Shown: positions 46,904 through 58,206, counted from the first letter of the stretch. The stretch is DNA of 64,000 nucleotides from Exophiala sp. HKRS030 (GCA_023897205.1 JAHWDD010000005.1:4278001-4342000), one strand, 5' to 3'. The notes: generated by a model from the sequence alone, not told the origin. Translations and numbers: made by a program.

Positions 46904-47324
46904 GGTCTCTCCTACCGGGCGAGGATTGGTTTCAAAGCTCGCCGCAAGCTCGCTGCTTTTCGATACATATTACAGCTGTGGTATTGTTGGGGCAGTGTGG
47001 CGGGCCGCGACTGTAGCTATAAAGAGAAGCACCTGTAATATGCTCCGATGTTTGACTCACCAGCACTGACCAATCGCACATTCCCACGTGTGGCCGCCAA
47101 ATGATGAGAGACAGGAGGTGTGAAAGAAGATCTTATTGATTGATGAAATGTGACAATCATGCAGGTGGTGCTGTCATTAGCTCCCTTGCCAACCACTTCG
47201 GCCTACGTCGATGAAGAAATCCTCTCTTTCAAGATTATCCCTCAACTTTTCGGATATTGGCGATTCGCACATGAAGACACGAGGATTTACTCGAGCACTC
47301 GGTACAGGATTTTGTATTCTCGGG
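46904..47324. other. Promoter of the C2H2 gene
   Basis: About 420 bp without a gene. A CACGTG (CCCACGTGTGG) is at about 47,085. TA-richness rises toward 47,300, marking the edge of the repeat relic. Confidence 0.4.
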
Positions 47325-48320
47325 TCAGGCTTTACCTAAACAGGAAATATATCTATCCAACTACTTATCTACCTAACTTATCCTTAGGGTTACTGTCTAT
47401 ACTGAAATCGCCATCATCTGATTAGTCCTCCTATTCGTCAAGTGCTATAATAGGCAGGCTATCCCATAATTTGAGGCACGCTAGTTGGTTAATCCGCTCT
47501 TTAGTGAGTCTATTCTTTCGTCTTAGGTTAGTAATCTCAGACATCTAAGAAAAGGCCTCTTAAGAGAAGCTGTAGTAGGCTAAATCACGAGATAGTTGTG
47601 CACGATAGACTTTAGCGCTAGATTTTGACTGTCTCGCCAATAGTGAAGATGAGAGAAATGGGATCGGTTCTCTCCGCCTGTCCAACAGGAAGGAACTTGA
47701 GGAGTATCGGGCTAGGAAAGACTCTCTGCTAGTGACAACCACGACATAACAACCAAAGACTTCTTAGTATAACCGACAAGCTTAATTTGTACGTATTTAA
47801 TGAACTTGCAAGTCCTCCTGCAAGAACCCTGTGAACTGTAAAACCTGGATACTTATGTCCCTACTGTCGTAAGACCTCAAAAGGAGCAAAACTGTCTTGT
47901 TGCTTGTCTCTCAATTCTTCCTTACTAGGAAGACTCATCTCTATCTACTCAGTCAAAGGTCTTGGAGCCTGTCCAGCACCTTGAAAGTACGTAACTCTGA
48001 GAAAACCCCAAGTACATAACTCCCCGATAAAGTAGTAGTACTCTTCGCCTACCTAGTAAGAAAGACTTTAAAAAGTAGTGCTAAGTAAAATTACCTCTCT
48101 ATAAATAGTAGTAATAGTAGTAATAGTAGTCGTAATTATTATATTATATATCCACTATTCTTACCATAGGGTAGAAAAGAAAGAGCAAAAGCAGACTATA
48201 ATAGACGAGACCAGAATTTTACCTATCTTAAAAACTGAGTCGAACTATCTGGACATAAAGTGGCGCCTGGAATCGCCTATATACTAAAGGCTTAGAGCAT
48301 TACACCTGAGGCGATACATA
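47325..48320. repeat. Second TA-rich, RIP-like relic
   Basis: About 1 kb is dominated by TA/CTTAG/AGTAG words, including a TAGTAGTAA tract at 48,105-48,145, with stops in all frames. It resembles the 11-12.4 kb block in composition but I see no shared long words. It is probably a repeat mutated by RIP; the source element is not recognisable. Confidence 0.5.
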
Positions 48321-48389
48321 AGCGACACCAGAAAATGAGATTGTCGAAGGAAACGAAAACCGTAAAGCTATCCTGCGAAGCTTTGACTC

Positions 48390-51300
48390 CTATACCCTCA
48401 TGAATTGCGCAACGGGAACATCTCCTAGGTCCACACCATGACTGGCTCGTAATGGTACTCCGACTCTTGAAGCATCGGCTTTCCCACTAATAGATCTCGT
48501 CCCTGCAGAACCTCCGAAACCGTTATTTCGTTCATACCCATAACCCATACCACCGGAATACCGACCGAACTCTGGCGCGGGATGTGGCCGCTCGATGTCT
48601 GCCGGATGCAATTCCTCGGCCAGCGAAGAAGCGTGACTGCGGATACTGGCAGCCTGAGACCGTGGACGTGGAGAACGATTGCCTGATTCAATCCTTGTGT
48701 CATATCGGGGATACCCATGAGCAGACTCCATTCGGCCACGGTGGTGATCATGAACAGAATTGTTCTTTTGACAGTGTGGCTCGTACGTTAATGATGCAGC
48801 CCAACTGTCATCTTCATCGTGATTAATGACGTAGTGCGATCTGATTCCTTTTTGGTGATATTGCTCATAATCGCCAGGGGGTCCATCATAGTTGCGTGCG
48901 TGGGTAGGTTGTTGGATACTCATTGGATTTTGAACGCCGTATTGAGATGACCTAGAGGGTTGATGACGTGGCCGAGGAGGTATAACAGGATACAGTGGTT
49001 CATCAGCCGCTTGAGGGTTCTTCTTCGTCCCAATGTCATCCGTATACCGTGTCGCCAAAGCAAGGCCTGCTGATTGACGTCGAGCTCTCCACGCAGCTGC
49101 TTGTGCTGCCCAAGGATCAGGAGTAATGTCTCTTGGACGAGGAGAATGCGACGGAGGGGGTGGCGGGGGTGGGGAGTCGTCACGAACAGTTGGTGACCAA
49201 ACCATATCTGAATAGTCCTCTTGATACTCGACATATGCTGGCCGTGGGGAGTGTGGTGGAGGAGGTGGAGGTGACGAGTCTGGAGCCTCCTTGAGTGAAT
49301 GTTGTCTTTGTAGTGAAGATGTACGGTAAACAGTCTGTAACATTTCCATGGTGATTGGAGGAGCATCACCCGCAAAACTAGCTGGCCGGAAACTCTTACC
49401 GGGAATTCCTCCCCGGTCGTTGAAGGAAGGCCGACGCTCAGGTGTAGAGTCATGATCTTGTGTTAATCTTCTGCGGAATTTGGCCATCTGTAAAGCGGCA
49501 TTGTCATCCATCATCGACCTTGGTCTTGGAGCCAATGAAGACATGTTGTATGCGTTTGTCCTCTGACTAGAATACATTCCTTCATGGGCAAGATCGTAAG
49601 GACTCGTTCCTAAAGAAGTAACGACGGTACCGAAGTCGTTGATAATTGCCAAGGCATGACCAGGAGTTATTTCTGAAGGCATCGGCTTTGAAGAACTTTC
49701 TGGCTGTCTAGCAACCCATGACCTCCGGCGACTTCGTGACCTTGTTCTTTTCTGGTCCACAGGCTGCTCAGGAGGTGGAGATGGGAATCTGATATCTCGA
49801 ATCTGTAAAGATATTGTCGAATTGCTAGCATCCTTGTTTAGTCGACTATAGGTCTGTTCCAGTTCAGGAACTTCCTGGGAGCGAATGCGGAGATTCTCTT
49901 GCACATGCGCTGGTATGGCCGGTATTGACTCAAGTTCAAAGGAGGAAACCCTAGTAACAGCGATCCTTGCAGGTGGTTGGCTTTGGGGCCTCTTCTTTTG
50001 AAGCTTCTTCCGCGTCTTTACTGGCTTGGCCTCTGCCAATTGAGGCTCCGGAATTTCCGATACCGAGGTCTGGAGTGTGAGGTTGGACTGCAGATTATCG
50101 AAAGTTGGAAGGTCAAGCGAAGTCTTGTGTGTTTTGAGAATAGAATGCCTGTGCTGTAGGTCGGTCTTCTCTGCTACTGGATAGCCCTGTGTTCGACGCG
50201 ACATTGATGAAGATTCAATTTTACTCTGCTCAGGCAAGGCAAGAGTATCACTAGTCCATGATCGCACAGAATACGCCGAAGTGTACCCACTATCATACTT
50301 TTCGATAGGTTGTCGGGCCGAATGAGAGCTACTTCCTTTTCAATCTCGGGTTCCACCGACAGATATAAAGCCTCTTCCCGATTCCGTCCTGGGTCAACAA
50401 CGGGAGGGACTCCCGTTGTTTCCTTTGAAACAGATTCGAGCTCGTGAAAGTCTGTGTTTGTCTTTTGAGGCGTAACTATATCGGCCTTCAGGCTCGGTCT
50501 TCGAACGACAGAGCTAGGGCTGAGTGATCCGTCGATGGAACTGATCGAGGATGTATCTCCGCGACATGAATCTGAAGACGTTGATCGTTGAAGTGATCTG
50601 GTAGAACGGGAATGCTGCAGAGAACCGTCCGAGCTAGACCGGATTGAGCCAAACAAGGACCGCGGTTCTATTTCAGAATAAGGGCTGGCTGGAAGCTCGG
50701 AAATGTACTCTTTGGCGATTATCGAGGCGTCGTCATCTTCCATGTCCAACGGAATCCTGGTCCTCGCGTCGAGTTCCTCGCCATCGTCATTGTCAGTTAC
50801 AATATAAGTGGACCCCAGCGAAAATCACGACACTTCTCTGTGGTGACTGATTTTTGGTGTGAAGCATTACTCCCATGGATAGGTGAATCATCAACATTCA
50901 CATCAGCATCACCATATTCACTTGAGACATCCCTTGGCCTTTTTGGGATTGTAAGAAGGTGTCTAGATATTTTAGAGAGTTCGCTAGGTGCTGGGGAAGC
51001 TCGACCATTCATGACTTGCAAGCTGCCCATGCTAAAGCCACCAAGGTGTGAATATCCAAACTCCGCCGGTGTACCAGCACGTTCACCTAATCTTGTGATG
51101 GGAGGCGGTCGAATATCGAGCAAATCGACGCTCACTACACTTTTCTCTTCAGCTTCGTGGATGATTGACTGTCTCTTGACAGCTACATCTTCCATGTCCC
51201 TTGCAGATGCCTTTCTAGTGGCGGTACCTGGAGTGAATGATGATCTTCGTGAGGGAGGGACCGAAGGAGAATCAGCAATATGGTCGACAGATGAGTTGGG

Positions 51301-51807
51301 TGTGGTCGAAGGGACAGATTCGTTCTTAAAGGAATCAACTCGCTCCGAACTAGCGTTTCGACCAAGAGTGCTTGAATTTTGCGCAGACAGGCGTCTGAAA
51401 ACCATTGATTTCCCTTTTCTTGACCTCAGTGGAGATAGTGGGGGCTCTCCAGACTCGGAAGTTATTGCAGAACCGCTGTCCAGTTTGCGTACTATCTGAG
51501 CCACGCTCAGTGAAGAGTTACTCTTTAGTTGCTCTGGACTCGCGCTATCGACGCCGAAAAATTCATTTCGAACCTGGTGCCTAAAAGAAGGATTGCTGGG
51601 ATGAGAGGACAATGGTCCAATCTGCGCTAATCCTGGAGAAGTTGGGATTTGGTCCCTAGAGGGATGTATCGATTCGGGCGAAACACCGCCAGACGTCTTG
51701 TTAGTGAGTGGCTTTGAAAGGCGGTTCCTGCGGCGAGTCTCCTTCTCTTGCTCCTTTTGAGATTGTTGCACCTGCACGACAGATTTCCTTCTGCCAAATG
51801 GTGCCAT
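48390..51807 (-). CDS. Large disordered, proline/serine-rich fungal protein, two apparent frameshifts
   Basis: Three long frames join into one protein of 1139 residues if a base is missing at the four-base C run 50813-50816 (G on the coding strand) and at the T run 50337-50340 (A on the coding strand). The first gives FRWGSTYIVTDNDDGEELDAR; the second gives EIEKGSSSHSARQPIEKYDSG. The total length then divides by three. The N-terminus MAPFGRRKSVVQVQQ is basic. The protein is Ser-rich with many RRxS and SP sites, has acidic patches (MEDDDASIIAKEYISELP), and carries two polyproline tracts (SSPPPPPPHSPRP and DSPPPPPPPSHSPRP) that look like SH3/EVH1 or profilin ligands. I recognise no catalytic domain. 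A cytoskeletal or polarity scaffold is a guess. Confidence 0.75.
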
Positions 51808-53303
51808 GTTATGTTAGCCAAAATTGGCTGCCTGAGTCAAACACGCAAGAGGTGAATATACAAGAACTGGAGCTGGTGAGATAGGGTGGTTGAAGGTGGC
51901 AGGTTTAAGTGTGCGCTTGAGCCATTTCTCTTTGTCCGTGCTAAACGGGTAGGAAGGAAGGGTCGGGCGATGCGGGCGGGGCGATGCGACACCGTCCGTG
52001 CGTTGGAAGGTCAAGTCACAAGGACTGGGTCCGAAGCTGATGATAATCACTAGCAAAGCAGTGTCAAGAAATCTCGTGAAGTTATAGCGGACACCGCGGG
52101 ATCTGTCCGCGGTTAGCAAGGCTTCTGAATTGCAGATATGGGTGGCAGACCGGCTGACTGCCAATCACCAGTTCTTCGTTCAAGGATATATCACTCGACG
52201 ACGGACTTGGTTGAGATGAGATGGGATGCACTCGAGGACGAGGACGTTTCCTCACGGGACATAGAGTGATAACCGCAGCTGGAGAAGAAGGGCAGAAGTG
52301 GACGTGGACATGGACGTGAAGATGGTCGAGGTGAGGTCAGGATTGAGGTCACTGGCAAACAGCAAGAGGTGAAAGAATTGGCTTGTCTTGCTCGAGCATG
52401 GCAGGAGCGACCATGACCTCGATGGAGAATGTGATTGGCGGGATAGACAACGGATAAACATGATGGTAGCCGGGGGACCATGCGCCATGGAGTCTAAAAC
52501 AGGGAAAGCACGACCGACTCAAACGCCACTAACCCAGCAAGTGCGGCTTGCCCCAGCACCTGCCCAGTTTCTGGATTAACGCGCATGTGGCTGCCCCGCC
52601 CGCACAAGCCGACTGACTTTAATTCCAAGCTTCAGCCACATTCAAACCTCGATCTGTTACGCAAGCGAGATATCCTCTATCGCCATTTGGTCACAAAAGT
52701 CCAGGACCTTTATTCCCCTCCCACACCACTTTAACAGGGGCTAGAGGCCTACGGGCCTGTAGCTTGTAGCCTGTAATCACTACGGAGTCGACGGACCAAG
52801 TCTAGAGCGCCACACCAATGGCCTCGCAATCTACGGACTACGGAGAATTATGCCCTTGGTGTCACATGGTAAGCGAGGGTTTGTTATCACCTACCCCTCG
52901 ACAGCACTGCAACAGACCTCGTCCTATTTCCTCGCAAGTTGTGACGGAAATGCGCTCATCACTGTCAAGATCAATTCACGCAAGCGGTTTCCACCTATAA
53001 AATCTACTGCTATCAACGGATAGTCGGAGAATATTTCCCACAAGCCTACGGAGTACACGCTTGGGAATTCTCTTCCTCTATTTTGGCTCCAGCATGACGA
53101 GGATAGAAGACAAAATCAAGGCAAGAATGAATCCACCCTTCCTGCAGCTGGGCCCATATGTGCCGTGATGCGCCGGGATGTGCCAAGTCGAGCTTGGCAA
53201 TTTGAACGCCATTCACTCTTGCCATGGTTATATGTAGGTATTGACTATTTTAAGGGCATGATACATTCTCTACGCGTTTGGCATGTGCCTTTACTACTAA
53301 GTA
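51808..53303. other. Intergenic region, no firm gene
   Basis: About 1.5 kb. A short frame at 52,818 reads MASQSTDYGELCPWCHM and ends at a GTAAGC donor-like site, but I could not join it to any exon. Other frames have no motif. TACGGAGTA-type words occur near 52,780-53,060. Confidence 0.4.
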
Positions 53304-53630
53304 ATGCAAATGTGTCAGGCATCCAGTTTTCTGACTTTTGGTGAGGGTGTGATGCCCAGGCCATCTGCATGGCTGCACGGTCGTGAAGCCATGTCAAGTA
53401 CGTATACAGTTGCGCATGAGCCCCTCACCCCAGCCCCCAGACTTCTGCGAGTGCATCTTGACGACCCAATGAAATTTTTACTTGAGAAAGAAAGAGAAAG
53501 ACAGCGAAAACTCGAACTGGAATTTGAGGAGAATGCTTTGTTAATATTGATGTTGGCTCTAGTACCAGCCATATTGGCTTCCCGTTACATAAGTACGTCA
53601 AAACCCTTCGACGTTGGCAATGCTCCATAA
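53304..53630 (+). CDS. Possible small tail-anchored membrane protein
   Basis: A frame of 108 codons (the inner start MSSTYTVAHEP at about residue 30 is more natural) encodes a charged helix, KFLLEKERERQRKLELEFEE, and then one hydrophobic helix, ALLILMLALVPAILA. A GTACGT donor-like site follows the helix, so the real C-terminus may be spliced. This could be a small mitochondrial or ER membrane protein. There is no family match that I know, and the gene may not exist. Confidence 0.3.
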   Translation: MQMCQASSFLTFGEGVMPRPSAWLHGREAMSSTYTVAHEPLTPAPRLLRVHLDDPMKFLLEKERERQRKLELEFEENALLILMLALVPAILASRYISTSKPFDVGNAP

Positions 53631-53717
53631 CACCACTGCGCTATGCATGACCCCAGATACCCTAGGTAAATGTTCCCGAGAATTTCAGTGTACAGGCTCA
53701 ACTATAAAAGTTGCCAT

Positions 53718-54395
53718 TTACTCGACATTAATTCTCCTGCTCTCCGGCGCCGGAGCCTTGGGGATCACAATGCTCAGGAGACCGTTCTTCAGCGAAGCCT
53801 TGACTGCGTCTTGATTGACTCTGGAAGGAAAGCTGAAGCTTCGAGAAAACTCTCCGACGTGTCGTTCCGAAATCCAGTATTGATGTTCTGGTGCTGCAGC
53901 AGCAACCGGCTTCTTCTCGGTCTTTGCTACTTCAGCTGATGGGGAGGGTGCTTTTTCTTCACTGGCGACAGCAGAGGCATTGGCTGGCTCCTCATCCTCG
54001 ACTGTAGGTTGGTGAGATTTGACACTGCTTGTCTCTGATGCTGGTGTATCTTCAACGGCGGCAGCTTCTTTTTCGGCGTCGACCGCGGATGTTTCAGGAC
54101 GACGACCCGATTGTGAGTGTCGCTCTGTACGACCCTTGATGGTCAAGGTATGTTCATCGGTGAATTCGATGCTGAGGTCCTTCTGGTCGATACCTGGAAG
54201 TTCACCCTCAAGAGTGTAGGCATCCTTGCTTTCCTTTACATCGAATCTGGGATTGAAAGATTTTCTTGTCTGTCGCGATGCTCGTTGGAGTTCGTTGAGT
54301 GTGTCGTCAAAGAGACTGAATAGAGGTGCAATCTCATGACGGGCAGGACTGCAGCGCACTGGCGCGTAGGCGATTCTTGGGAAGAGGAAAGACAT
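53718..54395 (-). CDS. Small heat-shock protein (Hsp20/Hsp30, alpha-crystallin domain)
   Basis: The likely start is the ATG at 54395 (MSFLFPRIAYAPVR), giving 225 residues. An in-frame ATG at 54548 adds 51 residues without conservation and is probably leader. The alpha-crystallin domain begins at FNPRFDVKESKDAYTLEGELPGIDQKDLSIEF and is split by a roughly 75-residue acidic, Ala/Glu-rich insert, as is usual in fungal Hsp30 proteins. It then ends with FSRSFSFPSRVNQDAVKASLKNGLLSIVIPK. The last part includes the GLL motif of the domain. It is a holdase chaperone that binds unfolding proteins in stress. The insert sits between the two halves of the fold. Confidence 0.93.
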   Translation of the reverse strand: MSFLFPRIAYAPVRCSPARHEIAPLFSLFDDTLNELQRASRQTRKSFNPRFDVKESKDAYTLEGELPGIDQKDLSIEFTDEHTLTIKGRTERHSQSGRRPETSAVDAEKEAAAVEDTPASETSSVKSHQPTVEDEEPANASAVASEEKAPSPSAEVAKTEKKPVAAAAPEHQYWISERHVGEFSRSFSFPSRVNQDAVKASLKNGLLSIVIPKAPAPESRRINVE

Positions 54396-54892
54396 GTTTC
54401 TTGTTGAGGTGGTTGGGATGTGAGAGGTTTTGATAACTCTAGATGCTCTTGGGATGATTCTGCTTCTGGTTGAATGCATAAGACTTGTTGTTGAGTGAGG
54501 TCGAAATGTAAGAAGCCCAGCCTCTAGCAAGCCTTTATAGACATTCATGGCTCTTCCGTCGAACCTACCAGTCGTTATGAGAAATCAGCAAAAGCAGTCG
54601 CCTGCTTACCAAATACCCTCGAGATGTTGCTAGATCATTCGGGGAAACGCAACCACCTTCGTGCCTGTTCTGGAAGTGGCGAAATGCTTCTCCGCAGAAC
54701 TATCGCTTTCCATCAGATCACGTGATATTTTGACACGTGACTGACTGGCACAGTGTGAATCAGTGGCAACTTCTGCCACAGTATACCTTTCACTGGCTGC
54801 CCCATGGGGAGTTAATGTGTTGAGGAGCGACGATGCCGTCCTTTCGCCTCATTCAACAGTCTGGTGAATGTCGATAGAGTGAATTCCATCCT
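54396..54892. promoter_or_regulatory. Hsp20 promoter with heat-shock-element-like sequence
   Basis: At 54668-54690 the sequence TTCTGGAA is followed by further GAA and TTC triplets, resembling an imperfect heat-shock element (nTTCnnGAAn). It lies about 280 bp upstream of the preferred start codon. Two CACGTG-like boxes (TCACGTGAT and ACACGTGAC) are nearby at about 54,720-54,740. Function is inferred from the neighbouring gene only. Confidence 0.4.
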
Positions 54893-55346
54893 TCAAATCC
54901 CATGGATGTCCCTGACACCGGGTGATGCGTAGAGGTCGAGCTTCCTCCTCCCTATTCTCAACAGCGCTTCCACAGCTCCGAAGTCCTTCTTATCAATGGT
55001 TCGGTTTCGGCGGAACTCACGTCTGATTGAAGAAGGCACACGTCAGTTTTGAGTCTTGCAGAACCCGCGAGGAATTCTCTGTTTGGTTTGAGCCAGCTTA
55101 CCTCGCCGCTTCACGGAAGTTCTCTTTAGTGGCCTAGTAAAACAGATCGAAGCGTCAGCGTCTGTACATCTGACAGCCTGGCCTAACACAACTTATGGCA
55201 GGTCCTCGTCTTCATTGAAGACGCCCCCATCGTCGAGGAAAGTGGCCGATTTTCAAGAGGGTACTCACATCTGGCTTCCGACCTGCTTCACGCAGACATT
55301 GCCGATATAATTTCAAGACCTCCCGCTGCAATCCTGATAGACGCAT
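54893..55346 (-). CDS. SDHAF1: Succinate dehydrogenase assembly factor 1 (LYR protein)
   Basis: Exons are 55346-55269, 55133-55102 and 55022-54893, joining in frame to 79 residues. It begins MRLSGLQREVLKLYRQCLRE, containing the LYR motif (KLYRQ) that hands iron-sulfur clusters to the iron-sulfur subunit of complex II. Next come ATKENFREAARREF and RRNRTIDKKDFGAVEALLR, ending GRRKLDLYASPGVRDIHGI. The basic RRxxTIDKKDF segment is diagnostic of SDHAF1 (yeast Sdh6). It acts in the mitochondrial matrix. The length is normal. Each exon is too short to appear as a long open frame. The 32-base middle exon has a GTAAGC donor and an ACTAG acceptor. Confidence 0.88.
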
Positions 55347-55781
55347 ATCTAAATGCTCTTGTTACCCTTCGTGAACCAAGGCGACGGTTGCGAATTTGAT
55401 AACCTTCTGATTCGTGATACTAAGGTGAAAGCACAACGACGACGGGAAGTTTGTAGCTTGTGTGGTTTCGTCACTACGGCAAAGTGTTGGTGAATTCTAT
55501 GATCGGCACTTCCGCCTCCGAAGCCACCACTTTTAATCCGCGGACCTAATATGCTTCACAGCTCCTTACACGTATAACACGGTGTGGACACTTCTCGCTT
55601 CTTGATCGTTTCCTCGTTAATTTCTCTATATCGACTGGTCCTTAAGTGGGTTCCATGGCGCATAGAGGGAGGTACAATATGATTATTCTATCACTACCAC
55701 GCCCACCTGTTCCTAGCTGGTCGCGATCCTCCACACTCTACATGCTGTCACAACTTCACATTACCACATACAGGTATCCGT
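55347..55781. other. Intergenic, SDHAF1 promoter and alkaline phosphatase 3' end
   Basis: About 435 bp. A CCTCGTTAATTTCTCTATAT stretch precedes 55,640; a 62-codon plus-strand frame at 55,646 is just the complement of the His-rich tail of the phosphatase and its 3' flank. I see no gene. Confidence 0.45.
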
Positions 55782-57443
55782 TCAATGCACATGCGCATGT
55801 TCATGTTCATGATCATGGCCATGTCTCGTCTTGATCTTTCTCTTGCTCTTCTTCGCAGCATCCGCGGGCGGTACCCAATCGCCCGGCACCGCTCGCAGTC
55901 TTCTGGTGGTAGCGTCCATATCTAGACCCAGGACCTTCTCGATATAGCGAGGTAGCTCGGTGTTGTCCCAATTGCCAGCCATGTCAGCGCGGAACTCTCT
56001 GCCCCTGGAACCGGCACCGTAACCATGGAGGGTGATATCGGTAGAGGTGTGTCCCCCTGTGGACCAATTGATGCCGGCTTCAGTTGCAATCAGGTTTTTC
56101 AGGGTTGCCCAGAGCTCATCTCCAGACGCCAGAAGTTCATCGACATCGGCTGCGGAAAGACCAGCGAGACCAGCAGCAGGGAGAATGGTGTTGACGAAAT
56201 AGCCGCGGCTATCGGAACCATCATAGTCATCCCACAATTCCTCGAGATACTCGAAACTATGCTCTACCAAAGCCAGCGGACTGGGATCGAAGCCGTTGGT
56301 AGTCAAGCCACCAGTCTCGTGATCAGCAGCAGACATCATCATAGTGTCAGGATGGGCATCGATCCACTCCCGCACGTAGTCCATAACCTTATTATACATA
56401 AGGGTATCGTGGAGATGAGCAGCGGCATCGTTGGCGTGGCCCGCGTGGTCGATTCGGCTAGCCTCTATCATGATGAAATAGCCTTTGCCATTGTTGCCAG
56501 GGTCGCCGTCCGGAAAGCCAGGTCGACCGGGACGACCACCACTATTGGAGTTGGTTGCGAGGTCTAGTGAGACAAGCGCCGTCTCGACCATTTCAAGCAG
56601 CGAAGGCTCCTCTTCAGGAGTTTTAGACCGATCGATCTCGAACATCATCTGACCGTCATTGAAGAGGCCAATGTAAGGCAGGGGAGCGTTCTGGCCTTGC
56701 TTGAGGAGGTCGAAGGATGCACGATCTTGCATGACGGTAAATCCCTTGCTCGCAGCAAATCCAAAAAGATCCAGGTCGTCGCTACGGCAGGAAGTCGAGT
56801 CGTTTTGCGGCTTGAAGTAACAGCGTCCACCGCCTAGCAAGATGTCCACTGTCGACCCGAAAGGGTGACTGTAGCCGATTTCCTGTGCGGCAATAGCCTC
56901 GTACGAGTCGCGATGGGCAACGTGTGCGGCATACACAGCGGGTGTGGCATGGTTAATGGTGGAAGTGACCACAAGCGCGGTCTTGAAACCCGCAAGTTTG
57001 GCTGTCTCAAGGATCGAGCCGACAGGCAAGCCATCCGGTGTGACACCAACAGCTGCCAGATATTAGCAAACATTGCCATCATTCAGGAGGGAGGACCAAC
57101 CATCATTATAAGATTTATATCCACAGGCAAAGGCAGTACCAGACGCAGCCGAGTCAGTGATGAGGTTGTCGCTGGCCCAGGTCTGAACCGTACCAACGAC
57201 CATTTTGTCCGCACCTAGCTCGAAACCGATAGGGCCGGGATTGCTGGCCGATACATTTGGTTGCAAAAGCATGGCATAGTCACGAGCCATTGTCTGCGAT
57301 GACTGACCATATCCATCCGGAACAATATAGATGAAATTCTTGATACCTCTAGAAGTGACTGGAGAGCCACCAGGTGCTGCAGAGACTGCCGCATATTGAG
57401 ACAGGAGCCCAACGGCCAACAAGGAGGAAAATTTGGGATACAT
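55782..57443 (-). CDS. Secreted or vacuolar alkaline phosphatase
   Basis: Exons are 57443-57101 and 57052-55782 (intron donor GTTGGT, acceptor GGCAG), giving 537 residues. The chosen ATG opens a signal peptide MYPKFSSLLAVGLLSQYAAVSA. The metal and nucleophile motifs of the alkaline phosphatase superfamily are present: FIYIVPDG (metal-binding Asp), TDSAASGTAFA with nucleophile Ser about 98, GGG-RCYF, IEASRIDHAGHAND (His/Asp metal ligands), SAADHETGGLT and the C-terminal GGHTSTD. It releases phosphate from phosphomonoesters. The last 13 residues (HGHDHEHEHAHVH) are an unusual His/Glu/Asp tail that could bind zinc. It lies next to an endonuclease/exonuclease/phosphatase gene and has a Pho4-type site upstream, pointing to phosphate starvation. 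Confidence 0.93.
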
Positions 57444-58206
57444 GATAAACCTAGAAACGAATGGCAGAGGCGTATGGCAAAAGAACGACTGGAGTGAGTG
57501 CCGCTCTCGGTATACCGTAACTGGACACCGCGTTCTAGTCGTCGACCTACCTATCATTTATACATATCTGTTCCTGTTCCATGGTGACGAGGCCGCTATG
57601 TGCATCTCATACCCACACGACAAACATACAGCAGGCACTTTATACAGCGGCTGGGCATACCCCAGTGCGATGCCTCGCTGGATATCAACAACATATACAC
57701 GTGGTTGATATAAAGGCCCTCGTTCGAGTTCTCCCAAATATCACCGGCATTAGAAATCGACCAGCAATTTTGAGAGATTACAGCCAAGAGCCTGAAGCCT
57801 AGAAGACTCCCCTCGCACGGCGATCTACATCTGATGTGCACAGAGGTTCTGGCACCTGGTCTGGTAAACCTGTGTTTCAGGTGTGCACGTGGGCGGCTCA
57901 GTCGCCATGGAAGATGCTTGGGCCACTTGAAAGGTAACATTGACGCTTAGAGCCAAGAAAGGCGGGACTATGATCTGGAAGAAGCGAAATTGCCCTTATT
58001 GGGTAGAATCCAATCGGCTTGTATACAATCCTTGGTTCTGGGCGAATAACTACGGAGTACAGCGCTTCTCACGGTCTGGAGGTTTTATCGCCAGGCTATA
58101 TAATCACATTAGTATGCAATTGTATAGCCTAAAGGGAGAGTACATTCGCAGGCTCCGCCAAAATACACACCACATCACCCACTACCGACCACGGAGCAAC
58201 TGAGTC
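57444..58206. promoter_or_regulatory. Alkaline phosphatase promoter
   Basis: This holds the 5' leader and upstream control region of the phosphatase gene, including a GCACGTGGG element at 57885-57893. The 3' flank of the EEP-family gene starts at 58,207. There is no further gene. Confidence 0.55.
57885..57893 (+). promoter_or_regulatory. Pho4/NUC-1-type site GCACGTGGG
   Basis: The nine bases match the high-affinity UASp consensus bound by yeast Pho4, whose fungal relatives such as Neurospora NUC-1 also bind CACGTG cores. It is about 440 bp upstream of the alkaline phosphatase ATG. CACGTG occurs elsewhere in the window in promoters, so the flanking G and GG make this one more specific. Confidence 0.55.
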
